A DNA stretch of 64,000 bases from Kriegella aquimaris (GTDB lineage Bacteria; Bacteroidota; Bacteroidia; Flavobacteriales; Flavobacteriaceae): assembly GCF_900103215.1 (NCBI RefSeq), contig NZ_FNGV01000007.1, positions 1 to 64,000 of the forward strand, in the 5' to 3' direction. Shown here one piece after another: positions 1 to 8,400 of this stretch; the stretch's first letter is position 1; each line of letters begins with the position of its first letter. The notes beneath the pieces were generated by a model that saw nothing but the letters and a program-made list of their open reading frames with translations, searched no databases and was not told the origin of the DNA. Made by a program: the position numbers and the translations under genes.

Positions 1-3
1 CCT

Positions 4-23
4 GTTCAAACGAACGTTTGGAC
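4..23. repeat. 20-bp near-perfect palindrome at window edge
   Basis: GTTCAAACGAACGTTTGGAC is an inverted repeat with a perfect 14-bp core (CAAACGAACGTTTG) and one mismatched outer pair. It lies about 100 bp beyond the 3' end of the GntR gene. It could be an operator of a gene left of the window or a hairpin. No T-tract follows on either strand, so it is not a typical terminator. Confidence 0.3.
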
Positions 24-120
24 AAAGTGGAATTTTATAGTCCTTCAAGTATTGTTTCCCTTCAGATCATTGGTTCATAGAAAAATAAAAGTGTGCAATT
101 TTATCTTTCCCTTGATCCCG

Positions 121-828
121 TTATTCGGTTATGTTGTAACAGTATTGATATAACATTTTAAAATGGACCTTCATTTTTTCCTTGGCCAGTTGCGTGTTCT
201 GTGCCTTGATGGCATCGAAAATTTCTTTATGCTCCTGTATGCCGATCAAGGCCTGGTCCTTATCGCAAACGTGATACTTTTCGAAATTGGTGATGATCTC
301 GGGGGTGATGATCAGCATCAATGTATTTATCGTGCTGTTGCCGCTTGCCTTGGCAATTGCCAAGTGGAAAAGCAGGTCTTCCTGAACGGCATCCTCCCCG
401 TTGAGCACCTTTTTGCTGTATGCGTCCAGGGCCTTCCCCATCTTTTCTAGATCTTCGCCGGTCCTGCGCTGTGCCGCCAACCGGACCGTTTTGAGCTCCA
501 GTAAAATACGGGTCTCCACCAGGGACTTGAAATCGGGTTCCTCCAGGCGCAGGATATCCTCCATAATGCCGTTCATGGCTATCTGCCCTATTTCGGCCAC
601 GAAAGTGCCGCTCTGGGGCTTGGAGAATAACAATCCGTAGAATTCCAGTTTCTGGATGGCCTCGCGGACATTGCTCCTGCTTACCCCGAACTTTTCGGCG
701 AGCATGCGCTCGGAAGGCAACTTGTCGCCCGGTTCAAGGTTCTTATAGTTTATCAGTTCCCGGATTTTCGAGATAATGGCGTTCTGGATCTCTTTATTTT
801 CGTTATTGGTAAGAACTTCTAATTTCAT
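121..828 (-). CDS. GntR-family regulator, FadR subfamily (FCD domain)
   Basis: 235-aa DNA-binding regulator. Residues about 12-80 form the GntR winged helix (LPSERMLAEKFGVSRSNVREAI) and residues about 95-230 the all-helical FCD ligand domain, where uronate or oligouronate-derived ligands bind in relatives such as UxuR and ExuR. It sits at the edge of the alginate lyase operon and is transcribed the same way, separated by about 370 bp. Two sequences resembling TTGGTnnACCAA lie 25-49 bp upstream of its ATG, in the same 13-bp arrangement as at the PL6 promoter, which suggests that it represses the alginate genes and itself. The ligand is not readable from sequence; an unsaturated uronate or 2-keto-3-deoxygluconate is an inference. 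Confidence 0.9.
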   Translation of the reverse strand: MKLEVLTNNENKEIQNAIISKIRELINYKNLEPGDKLPSERMLAEKFGVSRSNVREAIQKLEFYGLLFSKPQSGTFVAEIGQIAMNGIMEDILRLEEPDFKSLVETRILLELKTVRLAAQRRTGEDLEKMGKALDAYSKKVLNGEDAVQEDLLFHLAIAKASGNSTINTLMLIITPEIITNFEKYHVCDKDQALIGIQEHKEIFDAIKAQNTQLAKEKMKVHFKMLYQYCYNITE

Positions 829-1196
829 ACGCTAAGGGGGTCTTTTTTTAAATTGGTCGACCGGATTGGTCTGTTAAAATTAGAAAAATAAACGGCCTGG
901 AGAAAAAATAAACTCTTATCAAAGAATTTCAGTTTCGTTTGTTAAATACCGATCGATTCAAAAGAATTTACCGGCCCGGTCAAGACCGGTAAATACAACA
1001 ACTCAACAACTCAATTTCGCTCGCTACGATCGGCAAATTGCCGATGTGATAATATAATCGCTATGGCCATACAATTAGTAACTAGAATTAGGATTTATAA
1101 GTATAGGTATTGACAATAGGTAATTGCAACTTGAATCAAATGACTTGGTCCCTGATCCAACTCCAGATTCTATTGATTCCTCTAATTCTAATTCGT
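829..1196. other. Intergenic stretch with two hairpins, no gene seen
   Basis: This 368-bp gap holds the GntR promoter/operator region, an inverted repeat TTTACCGG/CCGGTAAA (968-994, 11-nt loop) and a perfect 17-bp palindrome ATCGGCAAATTGCCGAT (1029-1045). No open frame of convincing composition was found. The gap abuts the 3' end of a truncated reductase gene and may mark a deletion scar. Confidence 0.5.
853..877. promoter_or_regulatory. Tandem degenerate GntR operators upstream of the gntR-type gene
   Basis: TTGGTCGACCGG (853-864) and TTGGTCTGTTAA (866-877) begin 13 bp apart and are joined by a single A, exactly as the better-conserved pair at 6519-6543. A minus-strand TATTTTTC (plus 883-890) fits a -7 element, placing the transcription start within the pair. 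Autorepression of the GntR gene is inferred. Confidence 0.55.
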
Positions 1197-1430
1197 TCAT
1201 ACCAAAGGCAACGTCTCCCAATTTTTTTCTAATAATGACATACCATCTTTTACAATAATTCCCTCGCCGCCCATAGCCTTGATTTCTTTCAAAGTTTCTT
1301 GCGCATTGGTTTCATTGTTCAAATGATTGATAGCAACTTTGGCACCTTCATTGGCCAGTTTTAATGCTATCGCCCTACCGATGTCTCTTATGCCGCCAGT
1401 AACGACAGCGATTTTTCCTTTTAAACTTAT
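1197..1430 (-). pseudogene. Truncated SDR oxidoreductase (N-terminal Rossmann part only)
   Basis: The minus strand from the ATA codon at 1430-1428 reads SLKGKIAVVTGGIRDIGRAI and continues to an early TGA at 1197-1199, about 77 codons. This is the N-terminal NAD(P)-binding segment of a short-chain dehydrogenase, with the cofactor motif TGGIRDIG, but the catalytic Tyr-x3-Lys part is absent; the family is normally about 250 aa. No ATG start is present; the frame is continuous with kdgF after the kdgF stop codon. In intact alginate operons this position is occupied by the reductase that converts DEH to 2-keto-3-deoxygluconate, so this is probably a decayed DEH reductase. A functional copy elsewhere in the genome is likely but not visible. 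Confidence 0.75.
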
Positions 1431-1439
1431 GACTTGTTC

Positions 1440-1790
1440 TTATTTAGTCATAAAATCTTCACGTATAGGACTGAAAACGTCGATTAAAATACCCGCTTTT
1501 GTACAGGTAGCTCCATGGAGTGCGTGTGGTGGAATATACACTGAATCACCACCTTTTACTGTTTGAGTTTCACCTGCAATCGTAAATTCAAACTCACCAC
1601 TTGCTACATAGGTCACTTGTGAGTGATAATGTTCATGCTCGTAACCAATTCCGCCTGTGGCAAAATCAACTTTAACCAGCATGATTTTATCATCATACCC
1701 CATTATTTTCCTTTTAACCCCTTCTCCAACTACTTCCCAATCTTGATTTTCATCCAATAAAAAATCTTTACTCGCTCCAAATGTTGCCAT
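1440..1790 (-). CDS. kdgF: Cupin protein KdgF (unsaturated uronate linearisation)
   Basis: 116-aa single-domain cupin. KdgF enzymes convert 4,5-unsaturated monouronates released from pectin or alginate into the linear ketone form. The protein has the family's GVKRKI segment near residue 24, the metal ligands H52, H54 and Q58 in the HEHYHSQ motif, H92 in the second cupin motif, and the C-terminal FSPIREDF signature. It follows the PL17 gene by 8 bp, matching a pathway in which monouronates from the exolyase go straight to KdgF. The next gene in the operon, an SDR, is truncated. The protein is cytoplasmic, with no signal peptide. Confidence 0.88.
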   Translation of the reverse strand: MATFGASKDFLLDENQDWEVVGEGVKRKIMGYDDKIMLVKVDFATGGIGYEHEHYHSQVTYVASGEFEFTIAGETQTVKGGDSVYIPPHALHGATCTKAGILIDVFSPIREDFMTK

Positions 1791-1798
1791 GTTCTACT

Positions 1799-4096
1799 TT
1801 ATTTATTTAAGTTACTATAATGATAAGGGCCCGTCCATCGGTACTCCTTATCGTCTATTTTTAATTTATGTTCTTTTGTTTGAGATGCATCTTCATTAGA
1901 AAGAATAAACAGTTGTAGGTTGCCCTCAACATCTTCTATGGTTAATGCCGTATAATTTTCGTCGTCATATCGCACTTTTACTTCCGCTATATTACTATTT
2001 GAATTAAGCGCCAGTTCTGAAACCGTACTATAGCTTCCATGTGGTTCGATAACGGAAACGAAAATGGTATTTTTTGATTTTTTTCTTCGAATTATAAATG
2101 CTGCATCTCTTCTAAGGTTGAAGTCGGGATCGTTTGCGCCTATTCGGGTAAACAAAAATTCATCGGTCTTATTTACGGTAGAGGTTAAGGTGTAGAATTT
2201 ACCTGCGTTCAACCATAATAATTTGGCATTGTCCGAGACTGGTTTGCCTTGACCTTCTAGCCATAAATGTTGATACCCATTATCTTTCCCAAGTACATTC
2301 AGTGTTGCTGGAGCAGTATTTTCAAAATTTACCTCAATCATTTGCCCCATGAAATGGAAAGGGAGGTCATATTGATTTTCGCTGTCCGACTTTATTTTCA
2401 TAATGTCCAAAACAAAGGGTTTTTCGAAATTGGCGGACTTTATCATCGCCATGGTGCGATGTATTTCCGTACCGGGATAGGCATTCTTTTCTATCGTACT
2501 CACTACTTGTACTTCGCTATTTGCCGTATCGAAAAAATAAAGTTCAGAATGGTGTTTACTGCCAATCTCATACTCTCCTTTAAAATGGGAAACCTCATTC
2601 TGTATCAGTGTGTTGTGGGCAATAGACTGCTTGGCATAACTTTGATTTTCCTTCAAATAATTTCCACCCCCTTTTTGCCCGATATTAACAAATCGAGCCA
2701 AGCCATAATCTTGCAAAAGTTCATCGCCTTTTTCAAACATTGAGAATGATAGTTTATCATAATGGCCGTGACTTAGGCCTTGAGCGGCATATTTGAAAAC
2801 CAATGTTAAATCTTCGTTTCCGTATCGAAGTATGCCAACCCCACCTTGCTTTCCGTCGGAGCCATCAGTCAGATTTATCGATTTTTTCACAAAGGGTTTT
2901 GCTTTGCCCTCACGGATGCCTATTGCAACCGCCAACCCGGAATCATCAAGTAGAACATGCCCTTGTTTTTCCGCAATGCTTAAAAGCTGAGGATTTTTAC
3001 CTCCAAATTTATAAGAGATATCTACAGCGGTTATTACTTCTCTTGAATAATACGACATTCCTTTTTGGCCATCGTTGAGCGGAAAAAACTCACCATCGGC
3101 ATCTGAAAGGTTGATTAGTGCATTCACTGATTTCAACAAAACACTGTCTTTGTATTCAAAGATCTTTATATCGGGGCGCACATTATGTAGGCCTTGGGCA
3201 AATATCAAAAATGGGTACATGGCGTACCGCTGATAATAAGGCCCTTCAGTATAGTATCCTTCAGGAGAGAAAGGGTCGTCTACATTTGCCAAGAAACCCG
3301 CTTTACCTTCGGTATAGATGAGTCCGCCATCATTATCTTTTGCTTGTATATCTATTTTCGCATCTTTTATACCGTATAGGGCACGTTGAATTAATTCATC
3401 ATCGTTCATAACCAAACCAATCATGCCTACGGCAGCGTTGCCCCAAGTACTGTGATTGTGCACTCTGTTATAAAATTGTGGATTTTCTATGGAGATAAAA
3501 TCAGCAAAAGGTCTGAATAAATTTTTCTCCAATTGTTCGCGTTCTTTTTGTGAAAGGTAATCGTAAACACAATCATAGGCTTGGCTTACGTACACCAGCC
3601 AATTTGAATCATTCAAACATTGCCAAAAAAGTTTTCCTCTGGCGTAAGACCTTTCTTTTGGGTGTACGGGTAGGTCTTTATACATGGCTTCATATTGAAA
3701 CAGCATATCACGAACATAAACAGCATATTTCTCGTCTTCCAATAGTTGATAAAGTATTCCTGCCATTTTAAGTGTAAGGAAGTTTTGTTTATGACGTAAA
3801 TGGGTATATCCACCCGAGAAATCTTTTGGTATCGGCGTGTCAATGCCTTGTGCAATTTCTTTATCTACATCTTCTTTAACGTTCTTCAGTGATGTATCAA
3901 ATAATGGAACTTTGCCTAATTCCTGTCTGATACTTTCTACACCAGCCTTAGTTAGAATGAGTTTTGGATGGTCGCCCGCACTTACCGTTTTTTTGTCAAC
4001 GTGCACAGTAGTTGCTTGTGCTTTACAGCCGATAATCATAAACATAAATAGGAATGCTATGATTGGTATTGATCTCGACTTGTTGTTTGATTTCAT
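1799..4096 (-). CDS. PL17 oligoalginate lyase (exolytic), lipoprotein
   Basis: 765-aa polysaccharide lyase. A lipoprotein signal ends in FMIIGC (Cys24), so it is probably anchored to a membrane. Residues about 40-380 form the alginate-lyase (alpha/alpha toroid) domain and about 390-760 the heparinase II/III-like beta-sandwich. The catalytic pair Asn214-His215 (VHNHSTWGN), the Tyr281-Tyr282 region (SPEGYYTEG) and a GHYDKLSF segment correspond to active-site elements of characterised PL17 enzymes. It removes unsaturated monouronates from alginate oligomers made by endolyases such as the upstream PL6. The gap to the PL6 gene is 36 bp, and it is co-transcribed with kdgF. Confidence 0.9.
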   Translation of the reverse strand: MKSNNKSRSIPIIAFLFMFMIIGCKAQATTVHVDKKTVSAGDHPKLILTKAGVESIRQELGKVPLFDTSLKNVKEDVDKEIAQGIDTPIPKDFSGGYTHLRHKQNFLTLKMAGILYQLLEDEKYAVYVRDMLFQYEAMYKDLPVHPKERSYARGKLFWQCLNDSNWLVYVSQAYDCVYDYLSQKEREQLEKNLFRPFADFISIENPQFYNRVHNHSTWGNAAVGMIGLVMNDDELIQRALYGIKDAKIDIQAKDNDGGLIYTEGKAGFLANVDDPFSPEGYYTEGPYYQRYAMYPFLIFAQGLHNVRPDIKIFEYKDSVLLKSVNALINLSDADGEFFPLNDGQKGMSYYSREVITAVDISYKFGGKNPQLLSIAEKQGHVLLDDSGLAVAIGIREGKAKPFVKKSINLTDGSDGKQGGVGILRYGNEDLTLVFKYAAQGLSHGHYDKLSFSMFEKGDELLQDYGLARFVNIGQKGGGNYLKENQSYAKQSIAHNTLIQNEVSHFKGEYEIGSKHHSELYFFDTANSEVQVVSTIEKNAYPGTEIHRTMAMIKSANFEKPFVLDIMKIKSDSENQYDLPFHFMGQMIEVNFENTAPATLNVLGKDNGYQHLWLEGQGKPVSDNAKLLWLNAGKFYTLTSTVNKTDEFLFTRIGANDPDFNLRRDAAFIIRRKKSKNTIFVSVIEPHGSYSTVSELALNSNSNIAEVKVRYDDENYTALTIEDVEGNLQLFILSNEDASQTKEHKLKIDDKEYRWTGPYHYSNLNK

Positions 4097-4132
4097 ATTT
4101 CGTTTTTAGAAATTATTTCTAAATCTTATTTG

Positions 4133-6445
4133 TTAGTACATTAATTTCATCTTCAGGTTTTGTTCAACCTTAATCTGACCTGAGTTTGTAATTTGATTAT
4201 TGGCATGTGAATTATTTTTCGCTCCCCAAAGTAATGCTACTAATTTTACGGGATTATTTTTAAAAGTATTATTTGAAATATCAACATTTACGATGCCTCT
4301 GGTGTTTAACAAGATTCCGTTTTCTTCCTTAGATCCGCAATTTGAAAAGCTAGAGTTTGTCACCAATAAATTTCCGCCAATTGTTGATTCATCATATCCG
4401 CCTCTATAATAATCTATCACATTTTGGTTCACATTTGAGAACTTACAGTTTTCAACAGTTAAAAACTCTACGTTGTAATCCCCTTTATCGTTTGTTTCTT
4501 CGGATAATTCTATACCGTTTTCACAATTGGTGATAGCCGTATCTTTAAAGGTGATTTCTTGAGCAAATGTTTGTTTATATGCCTTCAACACATAATTGAA
4601 ATTGTTGATATCGCAACTTGTTACCGTTAATCCAAAGTGATTTGACATATTTTCTTTTAGGTTCGAAAAAGCCTTTTGTTTCCCGTTTCCTGTAAGCGAC
4701 ACATTTTTAATATGTAAGATTCCGTAAGGATTTAATTCAAATAACGGCGTATTGCCTGCTCCGGTAAAAATGATTTCAGCTTTGTCGTTTTCTTTTGATT
4801 GAATTGTAATTGTTTTATCAATTGCAATAGATTTTGACAAATAGTATTTTCCAGGATTTAAAGAGATAATATCTCCCGATTTAGCGGTAGTTATTTTAGT
4901 TTCTAATTCTCCTTTAGTTGTTGTTACTTCTATAACATTAGGCGGTATGGTTTCTACGACATTAGAATACCAATCAGCTCCGTATTTAGTTTTATCTAAA
5001 ATGTTTGTGTCTTTCAATTCACCTTGAACTGTTGCCCCAATTGCATTTTTATTCGCTCTAGAATTCCCAAAAAGATCCTTTGTAATTGTTTCAAACCCAA
5101 AACCTTGATAAATATCAAATTCCCCTGTTAATTTAGGTAAATAAATATGCTCACCAATTTTTGTCAATTCAAATTCAGTTGCCTTAATTCTATCTGTATC
5201 ACCAAAAGTCACACCTTGGTTATTGATAATGTTGCTTTTAAATTTAACTCCATCAGCCTTGTCGTGCTCAATAATTACATTTTTATCCCCTATTTTATTA
5301 TAAATAACATTATTTGCAACTACAGTTCTAAGTGCTCTGGCCGAACGTATTTCTGATTCGGGAAGCACATCTTTTTGTTCAATATTCGTTCCCACTCCAA
5401 ATTGCCATGGCGATTTACAATCTACATAGGTATTATAGGCAACCACAACATCTGTTACTTGGTTGTATCTATTTAATGGCGATTTTGGAATTCCATTCAT
5501 AACCGCTAACGGACTTCTAAAGTTTTCACCAATAATCTTATAGAAATAATTATTAATAACCCAATGCCCGGTGTTTACGAGTCTTATTCCACCATAGTTT
5601 TTATTTACGCCATCACCAATAAAATAATTACCATCTATTATCGCGTAGTTGCCATGACGTGTTACAACAGAACCTTCACTTTTATAGAATACGTTATTTC
5701 TAATCTCATTAAAATTTGTTTTGCTAGAAATAATCTCAACTTCCCCATTACATTCCTCAAAAAAATTATTGGCGATAGTTGTATTACTTGGCGACATAGA
5801 CGTGAAGCTGCTACCTAATTGAATAGTTTCACCTCTAGCGCCACCTTTTCGAGGTCTCGGACCAAAATGATTATTGACAATTTGATGGTAATTTCTAATA
5901 CTTTGGTTTCCTTTTAGGTCTACCCTAAGTGTTGGGCCACCATTGGTTTTACCTGCAATATAACAATGGTCTAATGTATTGTGCGTTCCATAAAACTGTA
6001 CCCAGAGATCATCTTTATCACGTTGTTGCTGATTGTAATCTAGAATTACACAATTAGTGACTCTAGAGTAGTTGGCTACTTTTTCTTCGTTTGTTCTAAA
6101 AGCAATTACATTTTTGGTTGGGGTATAACCATTTCTAAAATACAGGCCTTTAACGATTAAATAATTCCCGGCAATTTCTAAATTAGAAACCCCTTCAATA
6201 AATACTTTCCCGGGTGTTTCGGCCTCAATAGTAATTGGTTTGTCTTCGGTTCCTTCGCCTATAAATTTAATCTGAACATCTTTCCAGATACCATTGGCCA
6301 AAACTATATGATGACCAGCTTTAGCATGGGAAATAGCCTCATTTAGCTCATCGATATTGCTAACTTTAATAGTAGTCAAATCAGTTTTTTTACTCCAGGA
6401 TAGAAGTAAAAAAAACAGAGATAGAATAAGTAATGATTTCTTCAT
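4133..6445 (-). CDS. PL6 alginate lyase, two beta-helix domains
   Basis: 770-aa PL6 lyase, first gene of the leftward alginate operon. Residues about 25-400 form the catalytic right-handed parallel beta-helix, with the basic Lys and Arg candidates in the KGGARGETIQLG / SSKTNFNEIRNN / VVTRHGNY segments. Residues about 490-760 form a second beta-helix, as in two-domain PL6 enzymes such as AlyGC. The N-terminus is a hydrophobic signal ending LLLSWSKK. A Cys is expected where Trp17 stands (TGG instead of TGC or TGT), so the lipobox is lost and the protein may be released by signal peptidase I or stay uncleaved. Composition is lower in GC than its neighbours. Family call firm; localisation uncertain. 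Confidence 0.9.
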   Translation of the reverse strand: MKKSLLILSLFFLLLSWSKKTDLTTIKVSNIDELNEAISHAKAGHHIVLANGIWKDVQIKFIGEGTEDKPITIEAETPGKVFIEGVSNLEIAGNYLIVKGLYFRNGYTPTKNVIAFRTNEEKVANYSRVTNCVILDYNQQQRDKDDLWVQFYGTHNTLDHCYIAGKTNGGPTLRVDLKGNQSIRNYHQIVNNHFGPRPRKGGARGETIQLGSSFTSMSPSNTTIANNFFEECNGEVEIISSKTNFNEIRNNVFYKSEGSVVTRHGNYAIIDGNYFIGDGVNKNYGGIRLVNTGHWVINNYFYKIIGENFRSPLAVMNGIPKSPLNRYNQVTDVVVAYNTYVDCKSPWQFGVGTNIEQKDVLPESEIRSARALRTVVANNVIYNKIGDKNVIIEHDKADGVKFKSNIINNQGVTFGDTDRIKATEFELTKIGEHIYLPKLTGEFDIYQGFGFETITKDLFGNSRANKNAIGATVQGELKDTNILDKTKYGADWYSNVVETIPPNVIEVTTTKGELETKITTAKSGDIISLNPGKYYLSKSIAIDKTITIQSKENDKAEIIFTGAGNTPLFELNPYGILHIKNVSLTGNGKQKAFSNLKENMSNHFGLTVTSCDINNFNYVLKAYKQTFAQEITFKDTAITNCENGIELSEETNDKGDYNVEFLTVENCKFSNVNQNVIDYYRGGYDESTIGGNLLVTNSSFSNCGSKEENGILLNTRGIVNVDISNNTFKNNPVKLVALLWGAKNNSHANNQITNSGQIKVEQNLKMKLMY

Positions 6446-6518
6446 TTTATAAATAAATACTTCGATGAGTGTGAATTCTCAAGACAGTTATTAGTGTAAA
6501 ATAACTATAATTAAATAA

Positions 6519-6543
6519 TTGGTTAACCAAATTGGTTTACCAA
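6519..6543. promoter_or_regulatory. Tandem GntR operators in the divergent alginate promoter
   Basis: Perfect palindrome TTGGTTAACCAA (6519-6530) followed after one A by TTGGTTTACCAA (6532-6543). The half-site TTGGT/ACCAA is that known for UxuR/ExuR-type FadR-subfamily GntR regulators. The pair overlaps both divergent promoters: leftward TTTG (plus 6568-6571), 19 nt, TATTTTTG (plus 6541-6548); rightward -7 TATATTTG (6551-6558). Repression of both operons by the regulator at 121-828 is inferred. Confidence 0.7.
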
Positions 6544-6571
6544 AAATAAGTATATTTGTAAGACTGGCAAA
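6541..6571 (-). promoter_or_regulatory. Bacteroidota-type promoter of the PL6-PL17-kdgF operon
   Basis: On the minus strand TTTG and TATTTTTG are separated by 19 nt, fitting the sigma-ABfr consensus TTTG-N19-TAnnTTTG at every fixed base. It is about 95 bp upstream of the PL6 ATG, and its -7 element overlaps the second operator copy. Confidence 0.6.
6551..6558 (+). promoter_or_regulatory. -7 element of the isomerase/rraA-like operon
   Basis: TATATTTG matches TAnnTTTG and lies 62 bp upstream of the ATG at 6620. The -33 region falls within the tandem operator, so repressor binding should block polymerase. Confidence 0.5.
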
Positions 6572-6619
6572 TTTTTAACACAAATACAACCGATTAACAA
6601 GAAAAAATACCTCTTAAAA

Positions 6620-7585
6620 ATGAAAAATAAAAGTTCAGAATTTTCAAGAAGAGAATTTGTGAAGCTATCGGCAACTGCGTTGGTTGCAACTCCGTTGATT
6701 AGCATTGAAAATCCGTTTTATAAAGGTCCTGTTCCATTGAAGGATGATATCGAAGTCCATATCTTTTCAAAGCATTTGCAATTTCTTGACTATAACGGTA
6801 TGGCGGAGGCGGCGGCCCAACTAGGGTTCGACGGAATAGATTTGACGGTAAGGCCAAAAGGTCATGTATTGCCCGAGAAGGTCAAAGTCGATTTGCCAAA
6901 AGCCGCGTTGGCGATGAGCAAATTCGGGCTAAAACCCAGAACAATGACCACGAACGTTTTAGATGTTACGAATAAAGAACAAATATTAGTGCTGGAGACG
7001 GCTAGCAATTTGGGCTTTACCCATTATCGAACAGGTTGGCTTGATTACCCTATGGATAGGACCATCGCCGAAAGCCAAACCATTTTTGGTCAACAATTCA
7101 AGAATGTCGCAAGGCTCAACCAAGAGTTGGGGTTGATCGGGGGCTATCAAAATCACGCAGGAAACCATGTGGGCGCACCGATATGGGATTTGCCTCTCAT
7201 TTTGAAAGAGACCGATATTGCGTATATGGGGTGTCAGTACGATATAAGACACGCGGTTGTTGAAGGTGGTGGCAGTTGGGAACTTGGTTTGCGACTGATA
7301 CGACCCTTTATTAAATCGATAGTCATCAAAGATTTCAAATGGGGCACTGTTGATGGGAATTGGCAACCCATAAATACACCTCTCGGCGAGGGTATGGTAG
7401 ACTTTAAGCGTTACTTTTCATTACTTAAAAAGTATGGCATCAATGTGCCTATATCGCTTCATTTAGAATATGACCTAGGTGGTGCAGAGCATGGGGCCTC
7501 CACGCTGACGATTGATAAAGAGACGGTTTTTAGCCGAATGAAAAAAGATTTAGACTTTTTAAGGGAAACTTGGCGTAAAGCTTAA
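6620..7585 (+). CDS. Sugar phosphate isomerase/epimerase-like TIM-barrel protein with Tat signal
   Basis: 321 aa. The N-terminus SRREFVKLSATALVATPL is a twin-arginine signal, so the folded protein is probably exported to the periplasm. The remainder is an AP-endonuclease-2/xylose-isomerase-like TIM barrel with metal-ligand candidates in NHAGNHVG, QYDIRHAVVEGG and HLEYDLGG. The substrate cannot be read from sequence. It is the first gene of a rightward pair driven from the alginate divergent promoter, 25 bp before an RraA-like gene, so a role with uronate or related algal sugar acids is inferred. Confidence 0.75.
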   Translation: MKNKSSEFSRREFVKLSATALVATPLISIENPFYKGPVPLKDDIEVHIFSKHLQFLDYNGMAEAAAQLGFDGIDLTVRPKGHVLPEKVKVDLPKAALAMSKFGLKPRTMTTNVLDVTNKEQILVLETASNLGFTHYRTGWLDYPMDRTIAESQTIFGQQFKNVARLNQELGLIGGYQNHAGNHVGAPIWDLPLILKETDIAYMGCQYDIRHAVVEGGGSWELGLRLIRPFIKSIVIKDFKWGTVDGNWQPINTPLGEGMVDFKRYFSLLKKYGINVPISLHLEYDLGGAEHGASTLTIDKETVFSRMKKDLDFLRETWRKA

Positions 7586-7610
7586 TATTTTAAATATACA
7601 GAAAATTGAT

Positions 7611-8342
7611 ATGGATGAAATTCAGAATTATATCAAAGAGAAATTGAAAAAAGTGGGTACAGCGACGATTGCTACTTGTCTTTTCAAGAGGGGTTTGAGA
7701 AATCAATTTATTCAAGGTGTCAAACCGCTTAAATTGAATAGGCCAACAATGGTGGGGGAGGCCTATACTTTGAGATATATTCCTGCACGGGAAGATTTGA
7801 ATCCGATCGAGGTCTTCCGAGATCCCAAACACTTGCAAAGAGTGGCAGTAGAAGATTGCCCTCAAGGGTCTGTTTTGGTGATCGATAGTAGAAAAGATGC
7901 GAGGGCCGCTTCGGCAGGTTCGATTTTGGTCACGCGATTGATGGTGAGGGGAGCTGCAGGAATCGTAACCGATGGTGGATTTCGTGATTCGGCCGAAATT
8001 GCGGGTTTACCTTTTTCGTCTTATCACGTAAGACCATCTGCACCTACCAATCTAACACTGCACCAAGCTATTGCAATCAATGAGCCTATTGCTTGTGGTG
8101 ATGTTGCCGTTTTTCCGGGTGATATGCTGGTTGGTGATGATGACGGGGTTATGGTGATACCTGCGGCTATTACCGAAGATGTTGCTGATGAATGCCTACA
8201 GATGAATTTGTTCGAAGCATTTGTGATGCAAAAAGTGCAAGGAGGAACATCGATTATTGGTCTTTACCCGTTGGTAGATAAAAAAATACGGGAAGAATTC
8301 GAGGAATGGAAACGCAATAGTGGAGATGGAGGTGATACCTAA
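7611..8342 (+). CDS. RraA-like / HMG-aldolase-fold protein
   Basis: 243 aa of the RraA/4-hydroxy-4-methyl-2-oxoglutarate aldolase superfamily. The family active-site signature is present: GGFRD with Arg125-Asp126, a preceding VTRLMVRGAAGIVTDGG stretch, and GDDDGVMVIPA. Family members are class II pyruvate aldolases or oxaloacetate decarboxylases, or the RNase E inhibitor RraA; the length, longer than RraA at ~160 aa, and the sugar context favour an aldolase or hydratase acting on a keto-acid. It has no signal peptide. It is co-transcribed with the preceding isomerase-like gene. The true substrate is unknown. Confidence 0.75.
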   Translation: MDEIQNYIKEKLKKVGTATIATCLFKRGLRNQFIQGVKPLKLNRPTMVGEAYTLRYIPAREDLNPIEVFRDPKHLQRVAVEDCPQGSVLVIDSRKDARAASAGSILVTRLMVRGAAGIVTDGGFRDSAEIAGLPFSSYHVRPSAPTNLTLHQAIAINEPIACGDVAVFPGDMLVGDDDGVMVIPAAITEDVADECLQMNLFEAFVMQKVQGGTSIIGLYPLVDKKIREEFEEWKRNSGDGGDT

Positions 8343-8400
8343 AAAATTAGTGCTGCATTAACCGCCTTTTTGTTACTTATATGAAACGATCTGGCCGGTC

